Translations under genes and position numbers: made by a program
In this document: one piece after another, positions 40,768 through 56,000 of the stretch
Layout of the letters: every line of letters starts with the position of its first letter
Position numbering within the stretch: position 1 is the first letter of the stretch
The notes under the pieces: model-generated
The model's database searches: none
Seen by the model: only the letters and a program-made list of their open reading frames with translations
Told to the model about the DNA's origin: nothing
NCBI RefSeq assembly: GCF_031755915.1
Contig: NC_083389.1
Coordinates: 27,969,501-28,033,500, forward strand
Length of the DNA stretch: 64,000 nucleotides
Direction: 5' to 3'
DNA from: Ziziphus jujuba
Taxonomy: Eukaryota; Streptophyta; Magnoliopsida; Rosales; Rhamnaceae

Positions 40768-41166
40768 CTAGCCATGACTTCGGCTCCCGAAAGTCGAACT
40801 TTGAGGAACTAAAGGAGGCAACTGTTGGGGAGACCAAACCCCCATCCCTTCTTTTGGTACAACTTCAGCACTAGGATCATCAGCAATCGGTGAATATGGT
40901 TTTGTTACTTTCTTTTTCAGCAGTCCCTAAACAAAAATGGCAAAAGTGAGACTCATAATCATTACACTCAAAATTCTCCAACACCTTAGGAAAAAAGTCA
41001 TCACAAGATCTTGGCTTTTACATGGATGTCATAGATACCCAACAATAGAACACATGTATGGTGCAAATGAAATGATCCAATTGGAGTCCATTTTATTTTT
41101 TGAAATTCAAATATTTATAGTTTAGAGACAGAGATATGATAATTTTTTCTTTAGAATTGTAGGTAA

Positions 41167-41199
<33 letters not shown>

Positions 41200-44100
41200 C
41201 ATGGCTTCTTTTAAACTCGAGGTGTATGGAAATAGCATCGGAAACTAACCTTTGATTGGTTTGGTCCGTAAGTGTACATTGCTTGCTCAATTGAAGAGTA
41301 AACTTCAAGAGACTGGTGGGTTTCAGGAATGCATTTTATAACACGTACTTGTTCTTTCAACTCTGTAGACCGTAGATAGAGAATGAGACGTGAAGGTGGA
41401 CTTCTTGGCTGGTCCTTTTTTCCATGTGTCAATTCCATTGTTGCCAGGTCATCCCACAGGACATCCCACATTATCGAACATGGATCCCTTGCTGGACTGA
41501 ATTTCCTCTGAGCAATAATGTGGGAGGGTTGCTGAAATCATGAGAAATATAACATTTAGTTTGTCGTTAATTAAAAGTATGGTTACTGTGGATGGAAGAG
41601 GATTATTTAAGCACCACAGATTGTTTTCAATCAATTTACCTGCAATAATATTGCTCTCCGATGAGTGACGGCAAGAATTTTTCCTTTTGGGAGTAGAAAA
41701 TGGTCTTCATAAGCATCTGACAAGGCAAATTTTCCACGCACTTTAAATAGATCAACCTGGCTGAAAAATGAACCTGATTCTGCCAACTGCAATATAACCT
41801 TCATGACAAAACAAATAATTCAGATTCACATTCACCTATAAGACAAGTAGGTCATCAACATAATTGAACATAATAATTAGTGGGTATTCTACAAGAAAGC
41901 TCAACTAGTTGGTAGAAAAAAAACACCCCTTTCAGGATCAATGGTAACTTAAGAAGAAATCCATAACTATTTTCCCACATATTTACTAATGTCTGGACCA
42001 AAAAATCCAATGTGTTGGATAGAAACTAATATAGAATCGCTTACTTTATTTTCTAAATCCCAGCATACCTATCAAATGCATATATATATATATATATATA
42101 TAAATAAATTAACACAGAAGAGTTTCTGTAGTAAATTGAACTAATACCTGTCCCTGTGCTTTGTATTCATCGTAAGGCCGGAGTAAATTATCACCACCAA
42201 CAACGCGGGGAAATCTCCTGCGGAGGAGTTGTTCATCAGAAGTTATTGCTGCAGCTATCTTCATTCTCATAGCATTCGCCCCTTCAGTGGTTTTTGACAA
42301 AAGATCCAAAACCCCACTAACTGGTTGTGCAGCTGCACCAATTATTCCTTTACCAACACCTTGAACAAAACCCTCAACACCAGAGCTCTTTGCACCTTCA
42401 AGAGGTTTTGTCAATATTCCAGTGACTCCTCTGAACAGACCTTTTGCTAGTGCTCCACCTCCCTCTCTAATAACATCACCAAAGGCCTCTACACCCTTGT
42501 TTTCCTGCCAGATTAAGTAGATGAAAATAACACAGAATATAACAGCATAAGACTATACATACTGAGATTTTTTTTTTTTTTTTTGGGGAGTAGAACCATA
42601 ATTACTTAGTTAAACATCAAATGAAAATTATTTTAAGTAAACCTGTCTCTGCCGGCTTTGGATGAATTTCTTATCCATTGACAAAGCAGCCATGCCCTTG
42701 CTCATATGTCCAAGTGCACTGCTTGCATTACCCAATATATCAACACCCGAAAGCAACTGAAGAGGTTGCCCTAGTAGATCTTTCCGAATGTTTGAAATAG
42801 CAAAACTTATCATAGAACTTTGCCTCATGCAAACATTCTCATGAAACCTTTGATTAATTCTTACCTGAATGACAAATATAAAATATGTGGTTAAAAATGT
42901 AAAGATTTCAACAGCATATATCAGAGCCCAAGAAAAATAGAAAGTTCTAATATCACAATAGTTGCACAGTAGGAAAGTTTCTCAAGAGTTAACCAGTCTT
43001 GGGTATCTGTGTTTGATAACTATACAGCCAAAAATAGTACAAAAAAGTAGCCCACAGATATAGAGTTGAATCACCAGAGTTAAGCTGGAAAAAAATTCCT
43101 AGGCAGAAACCTAGGCTCTGACATGATAAAGAAATAATTAGGAGGTCAACATCTAAATTTTTAAATTACCGAACAAACAAAGGTATAAATATGTAGACTC
43201 TCATGTACAAGGAATGAAGAAATCAAATAAAGAACTATAAAAACGACCAACAAAAAATAAATAAATTATAATTCCTAGAATCTTGAAATCCCAAAGAAAT
43301 CATGAAACCAAGAAACACCATAGAGAAGAACTGTAATACTTACTTGCATATTCTCGGTGTTCCCCAGTGCAGTCATCAAGGATGCCCAAAAGCCAAGTAC
43401 TCCCCTTGGCCGTTGACTGGGTGACATGGCCATTGACACTTTTAATCGAACTTCCGAGATGCTAAGAACACTGTAAGTTAAGCAAAAACTATTTGAAACG
43501 ATTTCAAGCAACAACATGTGGAGAAAACATACTAATGGTGGAGAAACACAATAGTTTTAATGGCAACTCCAAAAAGTTCCTTGCATACCCAATTTCGATT
43601 ATTGGATCAACTGAAACAACAGTTGTTTGAGTTTCTTGTAAGCGACTAAGGTTGACCTGCTGGATCATTTCATGAAGACGCCAGATAATAGGTTCATGAA
43701 TGTTTATAAGAAATGCTGAACTTTCGGGTCCCTGATCCATCAACAGGAATATAAGTTATATATGCATATGAAAAAAATGTCAAACCATCCCTAGATTATT
43801 AGAAATTAGTTATACTCACTTGGAAACCAATGAATGGATAAACACGTAGATCCACAGACCCATTTGATTGCATTGTCATAGAAAATTTCAAGACATATTC
43901 TGTCTCGTCACCAACTTTCTGTGGTCTAAAAAGAACTGGTGTTGGAGTTAATGGCAACTGGTTGTCCACTTGTAACCCATGCATTCTTAGTTTGAATCTG
44001 TAAAGAAGTGAAAGTATATGAAGTCAACAATTGCATATCATTCAATAGCTGGGGAAAAGAACAAAGAAGTATAACAATGTTCAAAAATAGTGCCCAGTGC

Positions 44101-47086
44101 TTCAAAAGTAATTCACGCTTCTTTGACAAGAGAAGATGGCTAAGTTTGATCATCTGTCACCTGGACCGTAGATCTTGCTAATTTTGCATTGCTAGACAGT
44201 AATTAAATAAGCATGCTCTTAAAGGAAAAACCCTGCCATAATTTACAGAGGATTGACCAGACTCCAACAACTGGAAGGTCATATTCAAGTCAACACATCT
44301 CTTCTGCCACTAGCATGATTTATACCTCTCCCAATTAATTAAATTTTTTCTGTGCCTAACTTTGGAAGTTAAAAAGATAATGTAGTAAACGACATAATAA
44401 CTAATCATGATGAATATTACATGTTCAAAAGGATATCCAAAAGTGCATATTCAAGCACTACGGAGATATTCCAACGAAGAGAATTTTCTAACTTCCAATT
44501 ATAGATTTTTGCTTATTCCTCTCTACATGCATGGCTATCGAGATTGTATAAAGAAGCACACTAGCTCCATCCAATGAAGCAACAAAATTTAACTCTCCAG
44601 CTCTAGATGTTGATAAGAGCAACCTACCGACTGATACCAGAGCCCAAGCCAGTTGAATATGCAAGAAAAAGATTCTGAACTGACAGGTACAGGATTTCCT
44701 CAGGTGTATGGTCAATAATTGATAATCCCAACTCAGCAAGTTCTACAATGACATGAAATTCACATCCTGAGATGGATTGTGTCGGTTGATGTTCTGGGTC
44801 CTTAATAGAAAGCTGAGACATAGATGAATCTTTTCTGCTCAATGTTCTAATGGGTTCACTATCTGGCATCCAGTCACTGATCTTAACAACATTTGTTTTT
44901 TCTTCTTTTAGTATGGTAACACGTAGAGCTCTAGAAGCTCCAGTAGCCACATGAATGGGCTGATGATCAGTGATTTCATCAATATCATACTTCAGTGATT
45001 TCATTGGATCGGTCCCATCTGGTAGGAGTTCCAATAGCTGTCTTCTACCAAGATCTTCCCATAGAAAAGAAGCAGCTGAATTAGGAAAGAGAAACTGCCA
45101 TGAATCATTGGAACCATCTACTTGCCGGAAACGAATGGGTAAAAACATGGAACGGTTTTCAATCCTGTAAGTAGAAACTCAATCATTATTGCAGGATCCA
45201 GTACAAAAGAATATAATTGTAGAAACAGTAATAAAACCATGTATTTAAATTATGAAAAACAAGAAAAATTATTCATATTAGTTGACTCAATTCAATTTCA
45301 CCATAACAAAAAGATTCATAAAAGTAGTTTCTTCACTACATGATATATGGAAGGCAAGCATATTGTCTACTATAACTTTTTTGCAGATATGTCAAGGTTT
45401 CACAACTCAAAATGAGAGGCAGAAAAAGAAAGAAAAAAGATAAAAGTAATAGAACACAAAAGCTGTTAGAGGAAGTCTATAACCTGTACGGACTTGACGA
45501 TGAGTTTGGACGGAAAATAACTTCATAGCTCGAGTTTTTTGCTCCACTTCTTACCGCTATTCTTAATTGCAATTGATCATCACCAATATCTTTCCTCAAG
45601 CAAATTCTCATAACACCTTCATGGCAAACACTAAATGTAGTACTCCATTTATACCCATTAACTCGCAGCTGAAATGAAAATAAATGCATGCCACTTAAAA
45701 ATAAATTACAATATACTACTTATTCATGAAGAAGAAATTACATAAACATTGAACAGAACATACCTTCAGGAGCTCAACTTTGGAAGAAGACTGCCAACAG
45801 AAGGGTTTGGCATAGTCTGTGGGATGAATCCATGTCATTGACTGAGTATCACACTGCTGCAGGCAAAGGCTGTAACCAAACCTATTTATAAACAGGGCAT
45901 GGGGCTGAAGATGGACAACCTGGGAACCGACCATTTAGTAGTTGTTAATACCAATAAAGTAGTATATATTAGCAGTCATTACTACCTGTAAATTTATTTA
46001 TCACCCAAAAGATTCATTTCTCACTACTCCTTTATACACGTTCTAATAATTTGTGATAAAAGCAAATTTATATAACCAGATCCTCCAAGTATGAAGTCCC
46101 AATATTTCACCTATACCATGTAGATCTAACAGTCCCTGAATTTAAGTAAACATGGTAGTTATTCTTCTATATCCTAGGGGTTCCATAGATATGTAATGGA
46201 CCTAATGGCTGAGCATCTTCTGTTCATTAGGCTGCTGAAGAATGATTGAAAAATGGCATCTCTTTGCATCTGAAGAAAGCAGAGTAGTTCTTTTTCCGTT
46301 AAAAGTTTTTGTGTTTATTTTCTAATACTTCTTTGAAAAATAGATGGGTTTCAGAAACAATTTAAACAAAAAACTATTAATTAAATGTTAAAACTTTTTT
46401 TTTTGGCATCTTTTGCACAGTCTAGAGAAACAGTTGAGAGTTCCAAAACATTGTATTTCGACCTTTGTTCTATCTGAGGTCATGTTCAATCGGGCTGAAA
46501 GCTTGTAGTAAGATCCATCTGAACCGAATGCTTTGACATCAACGCGCTCCTAATGCAATCCAGTTTTCAATAAGCACCACAGAATTGGAACATATTATAA
46601 ACATCTATGAAAACCTTTCTAATAATTCCCACCTTGTTTTCCAGCTCAAGAAGAGAAATCCCAGGACTGTAGATTTCTGAATGATGTAACGCAACAGAAA
46701 TACCCACCCGTGGAGACACATATGCATCTTTTTGAGATTGAAACAACATAACCCCACTGCGGCCTGCATTATCTTGTGGAGAAAGCATGCTAGGAGTTGG
46801 ACTAGTATCCTCAATTACTTCAAGAACTTGAATATTTCTCCTTGGCGTAGAATGCCTCCTCTCCATAGAGTTTGAAGGATTTTTTAATACCATTTTTGCA
46901 GACTTGACTGCTCTAGAAAGCATTTGGGAATCCATATCTGCATTGTCCATGGGTTCTACTTCGACCACTCGATATGCCAAAGACAGAGATGAATTATTAA
47001 TAATCCAATAAGGAACAAAAAACCTGATTGTTTTGGGAGCAGCAGTAGTTCCCCCCATGTCACGTTCAATTCTCACACGTAGTCTC
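40768..47086 (-). other. VPS13: VPS13 exon block 6: SHR-BD / VAB-type region, VPS13_C and C-terminal tail
   Basis: Exons 46633-47086, 46463-46549, 45764-45919, 45484-45668, 44628-45164, 43820-43997, 43589-43731, 43344-43470, 42643-42864, 42148-42504, 41640-41786, 41250-41531 and 40768-40926. RFFVPYWIINNSSLSLAYRV and VVHLQPHALFINRFGYSLCL mark SHR-BD/VAB modules. VPS13_C is unmistakable: DLLGQPLQLLSGVDILGNAS, then GGGALAKGLFRGVTGILTKP, then GFVQGVGKGIIGAAAQPVSG, whose amphipathic helices bind membranes. The last exon encodes a basic then Pro/Ser-rich tail ending TFGSRSHG. The donor after 46463 (GTCGAA) is weak but required by phase and homology. Confidence 0.88.
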
Positions 47087-50000
47087 CTGCAAAAATGACA
47101 GTGATGGAGATCATGGATAAAGAATTCAAACATATATCTTTTCAACAAATAATCACAAGAAAATTAATATAATCTTTTATCTACACTAAAAGATTATATA
47201 TATAAATAATCACAAGTAAAAATGACAGAATAATAATTAGACATTAAAGACTATATATTACAAGACCTTTTAAAATTGCAAAAACAATCTTTGAGAAACA
47301 TACATAAAGAAACATAATGTACTGACAATGGTAATGCAATATATTGTTTTCTTCCACTAACATTCCAAATCCATTTTCAATTGCAATCACATATAGGCAT
47401 AACAGAGAATAAAATTAGGAGGAATGACAAAACTAGTACCCATTAAATATGAATGCCATAGCATGACACGACAATGAAGCAAATAATAATAATAATAATA
47501 ATAAAGGAAAAGAAAGGAACATAAGAGTAAATATAATGTATAAGACAACTCAATGAATATCTTAGTTTCCTTACAAATTAACATGAAGAACAAGCCACAG
47601 ACTCATTCTAGACAGATGAAGAGCTCCCAGCTCAAGATTAGAAACTATGTTGTTCTGAGAGTAATATATTGTACCAGTCTACAGTCAGTACCCATTAAAC
47701 AAATGGAAACCTTGCTATACAAGAGGATCAGGGAATAGGAATCTCTTTTGATAGAGAGTAAAACATCAAAAAGGTAATGAATGAAACTGCATCAGAAAGA
47801 TGCAACATTTAATTTTATAGATATACGTTAGTAAAGATAGGGATTTGATAACTGCAAAAGGAACTTAACACAGTCTGCGTATAAACAGAACAATAAGAAA
47901 GAAATTGATTTTCAACCTCCAAAGTCAGTAAATGAGAAATTTAGCAAGCAAGATACAAAGAATTGAAACACGTTATGAACCAACTGCAACTAAATTTATT
48001 CCAAATGATTGGTGCCCCTCCACCATGAAGAAAAAGAAGAAGAAACCCTTCAAACCACAAACCTTTTACTTTGCGGATGAACCATCCAGAACGATGAGAC
48101 ATGGTCATTGGAAGATAGGTTCAAAACAAGAACAGGGCCCTGTAAAAAATAAAATAAAATAATAATAATAATAATAAAAACAAAAAATGAAGAGAAGAAG
48201 AAGAAGAAGAATATTAAAACTTTCCACTGACATTGGATTTTAGATACATGCAGCAAAACCATCCTTACTCAGACTAACTTCTTACCTTCTCCATAACCCA
48301 ACCACCCTCCACAAGCAATGTAAGGTAAATAGGTTTCCGGATATCAGCTGAATACACATGTACACTCCCGCGTGAAGTAATCTTTCCATGCTGTGCCTCA
48401 TCATAATTTCCTTCTTTTGTTTTCTCCAAGATTGTGAATTCAGCTGGACATGGAAGTCGGTTTTCCAACTTCATAGGAGAGTTAACTGAGATTTTCCAGT
48501 CGTAAACAGGTGCATTAAGCTCCGTATGAAGAATTGAGGCATCTGTTCCAATGCTAAGCCAAAATTGTTTACTTCCTTTACTAGAACAACACAACAGAAT
48601 ATCCTTCTTCTCAAGTTGATTCAACTTGAAGATAGAAGCAGACAACTTATTTTCATGCTTCAAAGAATATTGTTTAGAGAGTGAAGCATGCTCCATGAGC
48701 ATCTGGTCCTTTCCAACCACCACTGCATAACCCCATGAATAAGGAGGCTGATAATGATCAACAGAAGGACGGACTTGTAAGCATAGGTCAGAATCCCGTG
48801 ATGTACTTCTCCATGGTAAAACTGCAGAATCTCTAGGACCTATGGAAGAAAGATCACTATTAAAGTTATTTATGCCTTGATTGGGAATTTGCTGCCTTGT
48901 TCTAACCCAACGTCTTCGTCGTACAACGTCGAAAGCTGACTTTGTGGATGACTTTGAAGAAGTTGGAGGCCATTTCAAACTGTGCAAATCAGGCCCATAT
49001 GCCCAGCCATCTTTGTCAACAAACTGAGATTTATCAATAGTCCAAGTTGATGCCCAACGCCACCCAGGAGGCAGCGGAGGTTCAAAGAAATCCTATAAAA
49101 ATAGAGCAAAAGGTAGGTGAACATACACATTATAGTGAGTTAGAATAAAGTAGCTTGTTATAGTAGAGAAAATAATTTTGTCAAGAAACTCACCCTAGAG
49201 GAATGTGAGAAATCTCGGGTGCTCCAATTCCCTGGATCATCACCGCGAAAACCAGACCAATTGTTACCCCAACCAGAGGATGCATTATAAAACTGATTTT
49301 GAAATATCTCTTCCACCACATTGTTCCTGCTTTCTAAATTGGGATTGTGGCCATGAATCAAAGAGACATTACATACTGAAAAATCCAACATAATATCTGA
49401 TTCATTGATTATTGTTGCAAGACTCCTAAAAATTGCATGCTTCTTGCCATTTTTCATGACAACTTCCATGGCAATGAAATCACTCTGTAATGATTTGGGC
49501 ACCACTGACAGTGGAAGAAAAGACCGAATACTCTCCCAACCACCCTTTGGGCTTGGACCAACCCAAAATCCTATGTCTCTATCACCAACATTCTTAGTTC
49601 CTGTATCTCTTTGAAAATTTGGAGTTGATTTCCTCTCAAAATAAGAACTAGAAACCAATAGGCATCCATACTCATGCAATTCTTCAGAAGTATTATGTTG
49701 AACCTGAAAAATGCAACATTAAAAAAGCAAGAAAAACTCAATTCCACCACCCCCAAAAAAATAAATAAATAAATAAACAAATAAAGAAGGAGAAGAAGAA
49801 GAAGAAGTGAAATTCATTGGACCAAACACCATAAATTGACATCGAAAAACTAACCTTCCTCTTCAGTGGATATGAAATGGTATTCTGACTTTCATGGGCC
49901 TGATGGAGCATCCTTACTGAAGAAACCTTTCGCAACGTACTCACGCCATGTCCAACAGAAAATGAGAGTGCACCAACAACTTCCCCTGTAGGTTAATACT

Positions 50001-53000
50001 TTTTGAGATCATAAAACTTACATATGACAAGTTGCCTCCATATGGTTATTTATAACCAGAGGAAAACAGTAAACAAAGCAGCATTATGGCAAAAAAAAAA
50101 AGGCCAAAGGAAATAATTGAAACTTAATGTCAAATCCTACAGGATAACTTACACCATAATGATCAATTTAATGATACAACAAATTACACCATAAAACTAT
50201 TGACCGTTGGTTGTTATCAAATAATGATCAATTTAATGATATGGTAAACAGACAGCAATAAAGTGGAGCTCTAACTGGCTACAGCATTTGTAGCATGCCC
50301 TCTTCAACCAAAATAGAGAAGCAATATCTTAGAGAAGCTTCAATTATCCATATTAAAAAACAAAAGATAATAATATCCTATAAGAATGATGAGGAAAAAT
50401 ATTCAAGATATTGGGCATGCAAAATCAGATTTATCTTACGTCTTTAAGTCAAGGTTCATTAAATTTAAAGATACATGGGAATCAGCAACCCAAGTCTAGG
50501 AGTCAACAAAACCAGAAGTATTAATTAAATATGTATTATGCAACAATACAAGATATATTAGAAACACATACCTTTTCCAGCCTTCGCTGCAAGATTTGTC
50601 ACCTCCACTTCCAATTTAGCCTGGCCCTGCAACAATCACATTAAATCATCATTTGAATCACATATGTAATAAACCCCATAATTATCAGAGTCAAAGGCTA
50701 AAGAACCAACATGTGATCCATGGGCTTAAAATTCAATCTATATAACCAAAGCCAAACAAAAGGGAAAATTATGGACAAATTTAAGTCAAAATTGTAACTC
50801 AAATTATATATTGCACCCACATGATGATAAAATAATTTGGAACCAAACAGGCAAGAAAGTTGAACAACATCAAAAACAAATAGTGGAAAAGAATCTGATG
50901 TTAGAAATTTAACATAATCAATAAACAGCGGCACAATGATGTGCACCTACAATGTCTTTCTAAAAAGCATATGGTTAAAGGAACATAGAGAAGCAAATAA
51001 ATGAAGATACTATAAATTTGAGACAACCTTCCGTGGAACTTCAAATATGAACAATTCATTCCACTTTGCGGTGCCTTCATCCAGATCACCAGTTTTTGAA
51101 ATCAGAGGTTTAACACATTTTGTTCTTGCACTTTGAGGAAAAAGCTTTTGCTGATCTGTAGCCTGATTTTCAACAACAAGACGTAAAGCACAGAAGAAGT
51201 CATGGCTATTACCGTCATCCATTATAGGTAAACCCTGCAAAATATTAACAGGAAAGTTTCATTTTTGTGTCTTGAGAGTAGCATTGACAGTGATAAATAA
51301 AATTAGGATGAAGAACTTTATAATTATTAACCGTATTTACAACCTTGGCTTCTAGGATCTGTATAGCAACATAATTACGTGCTTCCCTAGATTCATCTGC
51401 AACATTTAACCTGTCTGAAAACCTTGGAGGAGGAATCCACACAGAAACACAGTCACCATGATGCAGTTGGTCAACTCTGTCTGAATTTTGTTCAACTTTT
51501 TTCACATAGATATCACACCCAAGTTTATTTTCTACAACTAGTGTCTGAAAGTCATCCTCATCCAATGCAGAACAAGTTTCGTTCCCTCCATCTCTACGCT
51601 GACCAGTAGCCTCCTGCAAAGATCATAAGATAGTAAGTAACTTTTAAAGCTTCTTCTGAATACAAGAAATCAACTAAAGTAGTAACCTCATTTAGCTTGA
51701 TTGCTTTCTGTTCAAGTTCTAACTGTCGCCTCCATGAAAGAGAACCCCCTACAAAAGTTTCAATACCAGCAGCACTGACATTTATATTTAGAATACTGGT
51801 AGCGGCAATACGCACTCTCTTCCCAAGTTTGCTCGGTGGTTGTGAATTAGTATCATAAGTTTCAAACCTTGAAAAATTCAAAAGAAAAAATGTATATCAT
51901 GGACATGAATTATACTAAGAACATATCAAAATTAAGTAAATAGTAAAATAAAAGCGCCAAGGAATTAAACGACTTGATTAGTGTGATACTTGAAAATTCC
52001 ATCAAATGGCTCTACAAGTGGTTCCCATGCTTCTAATTGAGCATTGAAGGTTGACGCAGCAATGGAAGAGATCAGTACTGCATTCATAGCATCTAATCCA
52101 CCATGCGTTGCAAGCTTAATATTTGTTACTGTTGTGTCAAACAGCGGTGTCATCTGAAAAGGCCCAGAATTATTATAATAACCAGAGAGTAAGAAGAGAT
52201 GAAACAATTTTAGTGGATTCTAAAGTAAAGCAAGTATTCTTTCAAGAAAATACCATTCCGCATAAGCTGTCCAGAACAGTCAGAGAGAAGCATCGCAGCT
52301 TCACCTCAGCAGTTATGTTTTCCCTTGTCTTTGGCTTTACAGAATCACCAATAGTGTATGCCAATCGGCTTGATGGTTTTTTCAGATCACCACGTGCAAG
52401 AAAAGTGCAGGCCTGCAGAAAAATTCAACCGCTACAACTATTTTAGTTTTCCTCACATTTGCAGAAACCAAAAAGGCTGTGAGCTACATAGCAGAGAACT
52501 TCTCTACAGTCTCCAAACATAAAAAGCATGTCTTACAAGATAAGTTCAGTCTAACAGTCAAGTGAACATTCATTTTAACCTGATTTTCAACTTTCCAGAT
52601 ACTCCAACAATGAGAAGCCCTTGAACTTGAAGATCTTGAAATGGGCGTCTCAAGAATATTCGCTTGATTTACAAGATCCATCCTAGGGCAACAAAGCATA
52701 TCTAAACTTGGGGCTTCATCTGTTCTGGAGACCATGCATCCAAGAGAAGCATAACCAGGTGGAGCAATTGGGTACCAGAAAAAAACTTCATCAAAACCCT
52801 TTCCAACAATATGGGAAACTTTAGTAAATTGCACGGGTTTGGCGGAGATTTCAGGGTTATCAGCCTTGAAAATTATGCCGAGAGCTGGTGGTTCTAAGCT
52901 GAAAGACAAATAACATATGCTAGTAAGAGATAAATTGAAAATGTACCAAACATCAATCATAATGCAAAAATATTAAGAGACATTGCAGGAAGAAGAAAAC

Positions 53001-56000
53001 TAACCCCTCAGTTAAACAATCACCCAATATGGCATAACCTGGACGTGCAATGGGTCGCCATATCGAGACTGGCCGGCGGATATCACTGCCCTTGTCCCAC
53101 CAGATTCTCTCAAAGTTAGGGGTTGACATATAACACCCGGTTGCTTTTGAAATTGATCTGATAATGTCCCATCCAGGTGAATTTGCACTCTGGTTACTCG
53201 TATGTTGACTTCCATAGTCCTTATCAAAAGTCAGATTGGGGGCAGATTGTTTAGTAGAAGAATGATTTCTATACGAGTTCCAAAGAAGGTAATTCAGGCC
53301 ATATCCTTTGGAAGGGCATTCAGTAGAAGAATGCGCAGAAAATGATCCAAGAACATTATCCAAACGCCAAATGCTAAATCCAGACACAAACTGAGGATTT
53401 GACGGAGATCTGAATATGCACTCCGAATATGTTGTTGACGTCACAAGATCAGATCGAATGCAATAAACAATGTGATTTGGTGGTGCTTGATTTCCTATGT
53501 TTACTACAAACCCCAATGCTGTGTATCCTGGTGGGGCAACAGGCATCCAAAGAGAACAATCACCATCAACATCAGAAAGGCCCTTACCTCCATTAAATCC
53601 TAGAATGTCCGAGAACAAGCCTATGAGATTGAAACCAATTGGTTTCCGTACACGCCCATATGCATTATTCACTGCCATTACTGCTTGTGATGGAGGAATC
53701 GGTCTGATGATAGAAACAAAAGTTATTACCCCTAAATATTGATCGAGACAAGTCATTCCTACATTTGCTCGTGTTCAAAATAGTTAATGGAAAAAATTCA
53801 AAAATGCTCAATTTCAAGGAAACCTATTAAATGCATTCCTGTGACCCAGAACCACATTCATGGGACATATTCATATCAGCTAAACAAATGAAGATGACTG
53901 CCTCATTTTTTATAACATTACATTTTGTTCTTTATAATCCATTATACTTGTACTTGAGAATTCCACATATCATTAGGCAGAGAAGGGTGACTGGATGGAC
54001 AGAACAGACGAATCTTTAATCCTACATTTTATTAAGCCAAAAATAAAATAAATGTACAAATACAAAACCCCTTAATTGTTTACCTTGACGTTACACAATC
54101 CCCCAATATGACATAATTCGAAGGAGCTCGAGGCCTCCAAAATGTAAGGTTGTAACAGGGTCCATTTTCTGCATTAATATATTGAAAAAACCAAAGGGAT
54201 TTTATTAATGGTTGCAAAAACAGTACCCAAAACTACAATGTAAACAAGACTTAGAGAATTTCATGGGTAACAGTTAAGAACATAGTACCCATGAGAAAAA
54301 CTAATATTAGTAAATTAAGTATCAAATTATACAGATAATTGAAGGAAGACCTTTTGGGGACACCCAAAGTCGATCAAAATGAGTACAGGGAGCCAATGGT
54401 ATTGCATTTCCAAATTGCAGTGCTGCAGAAGCCTGACTTTGCAAATTAAGTATCAGAGAAATGGCACCAAGAGAAAGATGGATGCATATATTGGTTGATA
54501 TCAAAGACATATTTGTTTTTTCCTTGACAGAAGTATATCCCCCTGAAATATCCACTGGGTCAAGAAGGACAAGACCAGAACCAGCCTCAATGCTAAGATC
54601 CTTCACCAAGGCTCGCATCCAGGTATCATTTTCTTTTGACGCATACCTATTCAAATGAGGTTACAGTTGACTATGTGAAACTACTTATAATTAAATTGAT
54701 AAATAGGTATAGTTTATCAAAACATTTGCCTAAAGTTCCCAAATTCATGCATCAATATCACTGACAAAATAATTCACAAGAAAGGAGAAGCAGCTAAACT
54801 ACATTTTTCAGTAGCATAACACTTAGACCCAAAAACCATTTTTCATAAACAACTTTAATACCATTTCGCCTCCACAAATGACCAAAAGTAAAAACAGCAT
54901 ATCCTCAATGAGTCGCAAGTAATTTATACAGAAAATTGCATAATCAATTAGATAATTCAGCAAAATAACCAATATATTTCACCTTCTCCCTGAAAACTCA
55001 TGGTAGGAAGCTGAAACCCAGGTGCTAGAGAAAATAAGCACCCACACATGACCAAACCTTCTAACTTTGCACTAGCAAATATTAAAACCAATGCATGAAA
55101 AAGAAACCACATTTAAAACAGGGTAACCCTTACATGAAGCTCAAGTCCAATTTTGCACGTAGAAGCTTTTCCCCATATGATGAGTCATCCAGAGAAGATT
55201 TTGTACCATCGTAGAAGGTAAACTCAGGAGAAACAACCTGAAAACATAAATGAATAATCTAACAAGTAAGTACAATGGAAACTAAGAAATCAGGAAGATC
55301 CAACTTAACCCTACTAATGCAAATTCATAAGATTAAGAATTCATGCAGAAAGCATAATAAAATATCACCAAAACAAAAGAAATACATTAAAGTCAACAGA
55401 AAAAGGAGAGGCCAAAGCTAAACTGAGAATAGTGATCCCAATGGATCATGTAATTAATTGACTTATCAATATAAAATGTAGGATACAAAAAGGTATACAT
55501 AGATAATAACACTATTCTCCTTTTTTTCCTTATATATAATTTTTTGGGTAGCACTGGGTTCGCTGACCCCTCACAAAGAACAAGGTCTTGAGATGCAGCC
55601 AGCCTCAAAAGGTTGGCAATGGATTGAAAAGGAAAAAAATTGTAAAACAGATCTAAATGTGAAATATTACATACCTGGGTCTCAAAAGTGAAACTTGGAA
55701 CCCTATTAGGATCACATTGCGAAGAAATACTTATATTGTCAGATGATTCATGCATGGACTCCACTTTCCCCTTGTCATCATCTGATGTGGAAGTCTCCAG
55801 CAACACAATGTCTACACCATCATCGAAGGATACTGAGCAGCTGCTATCATTACTCAAGTACGTATACTTCCTCAAGAGAGTGCCATTCTGATGATACATG
55901 AACAAAATAAATCTAATGAATGAAAGGAAGAAAAAACAGCAAAGAATTTAGACAATTGATTACCAAAACATGCATACAGAACATATAAGATGTGATAACT

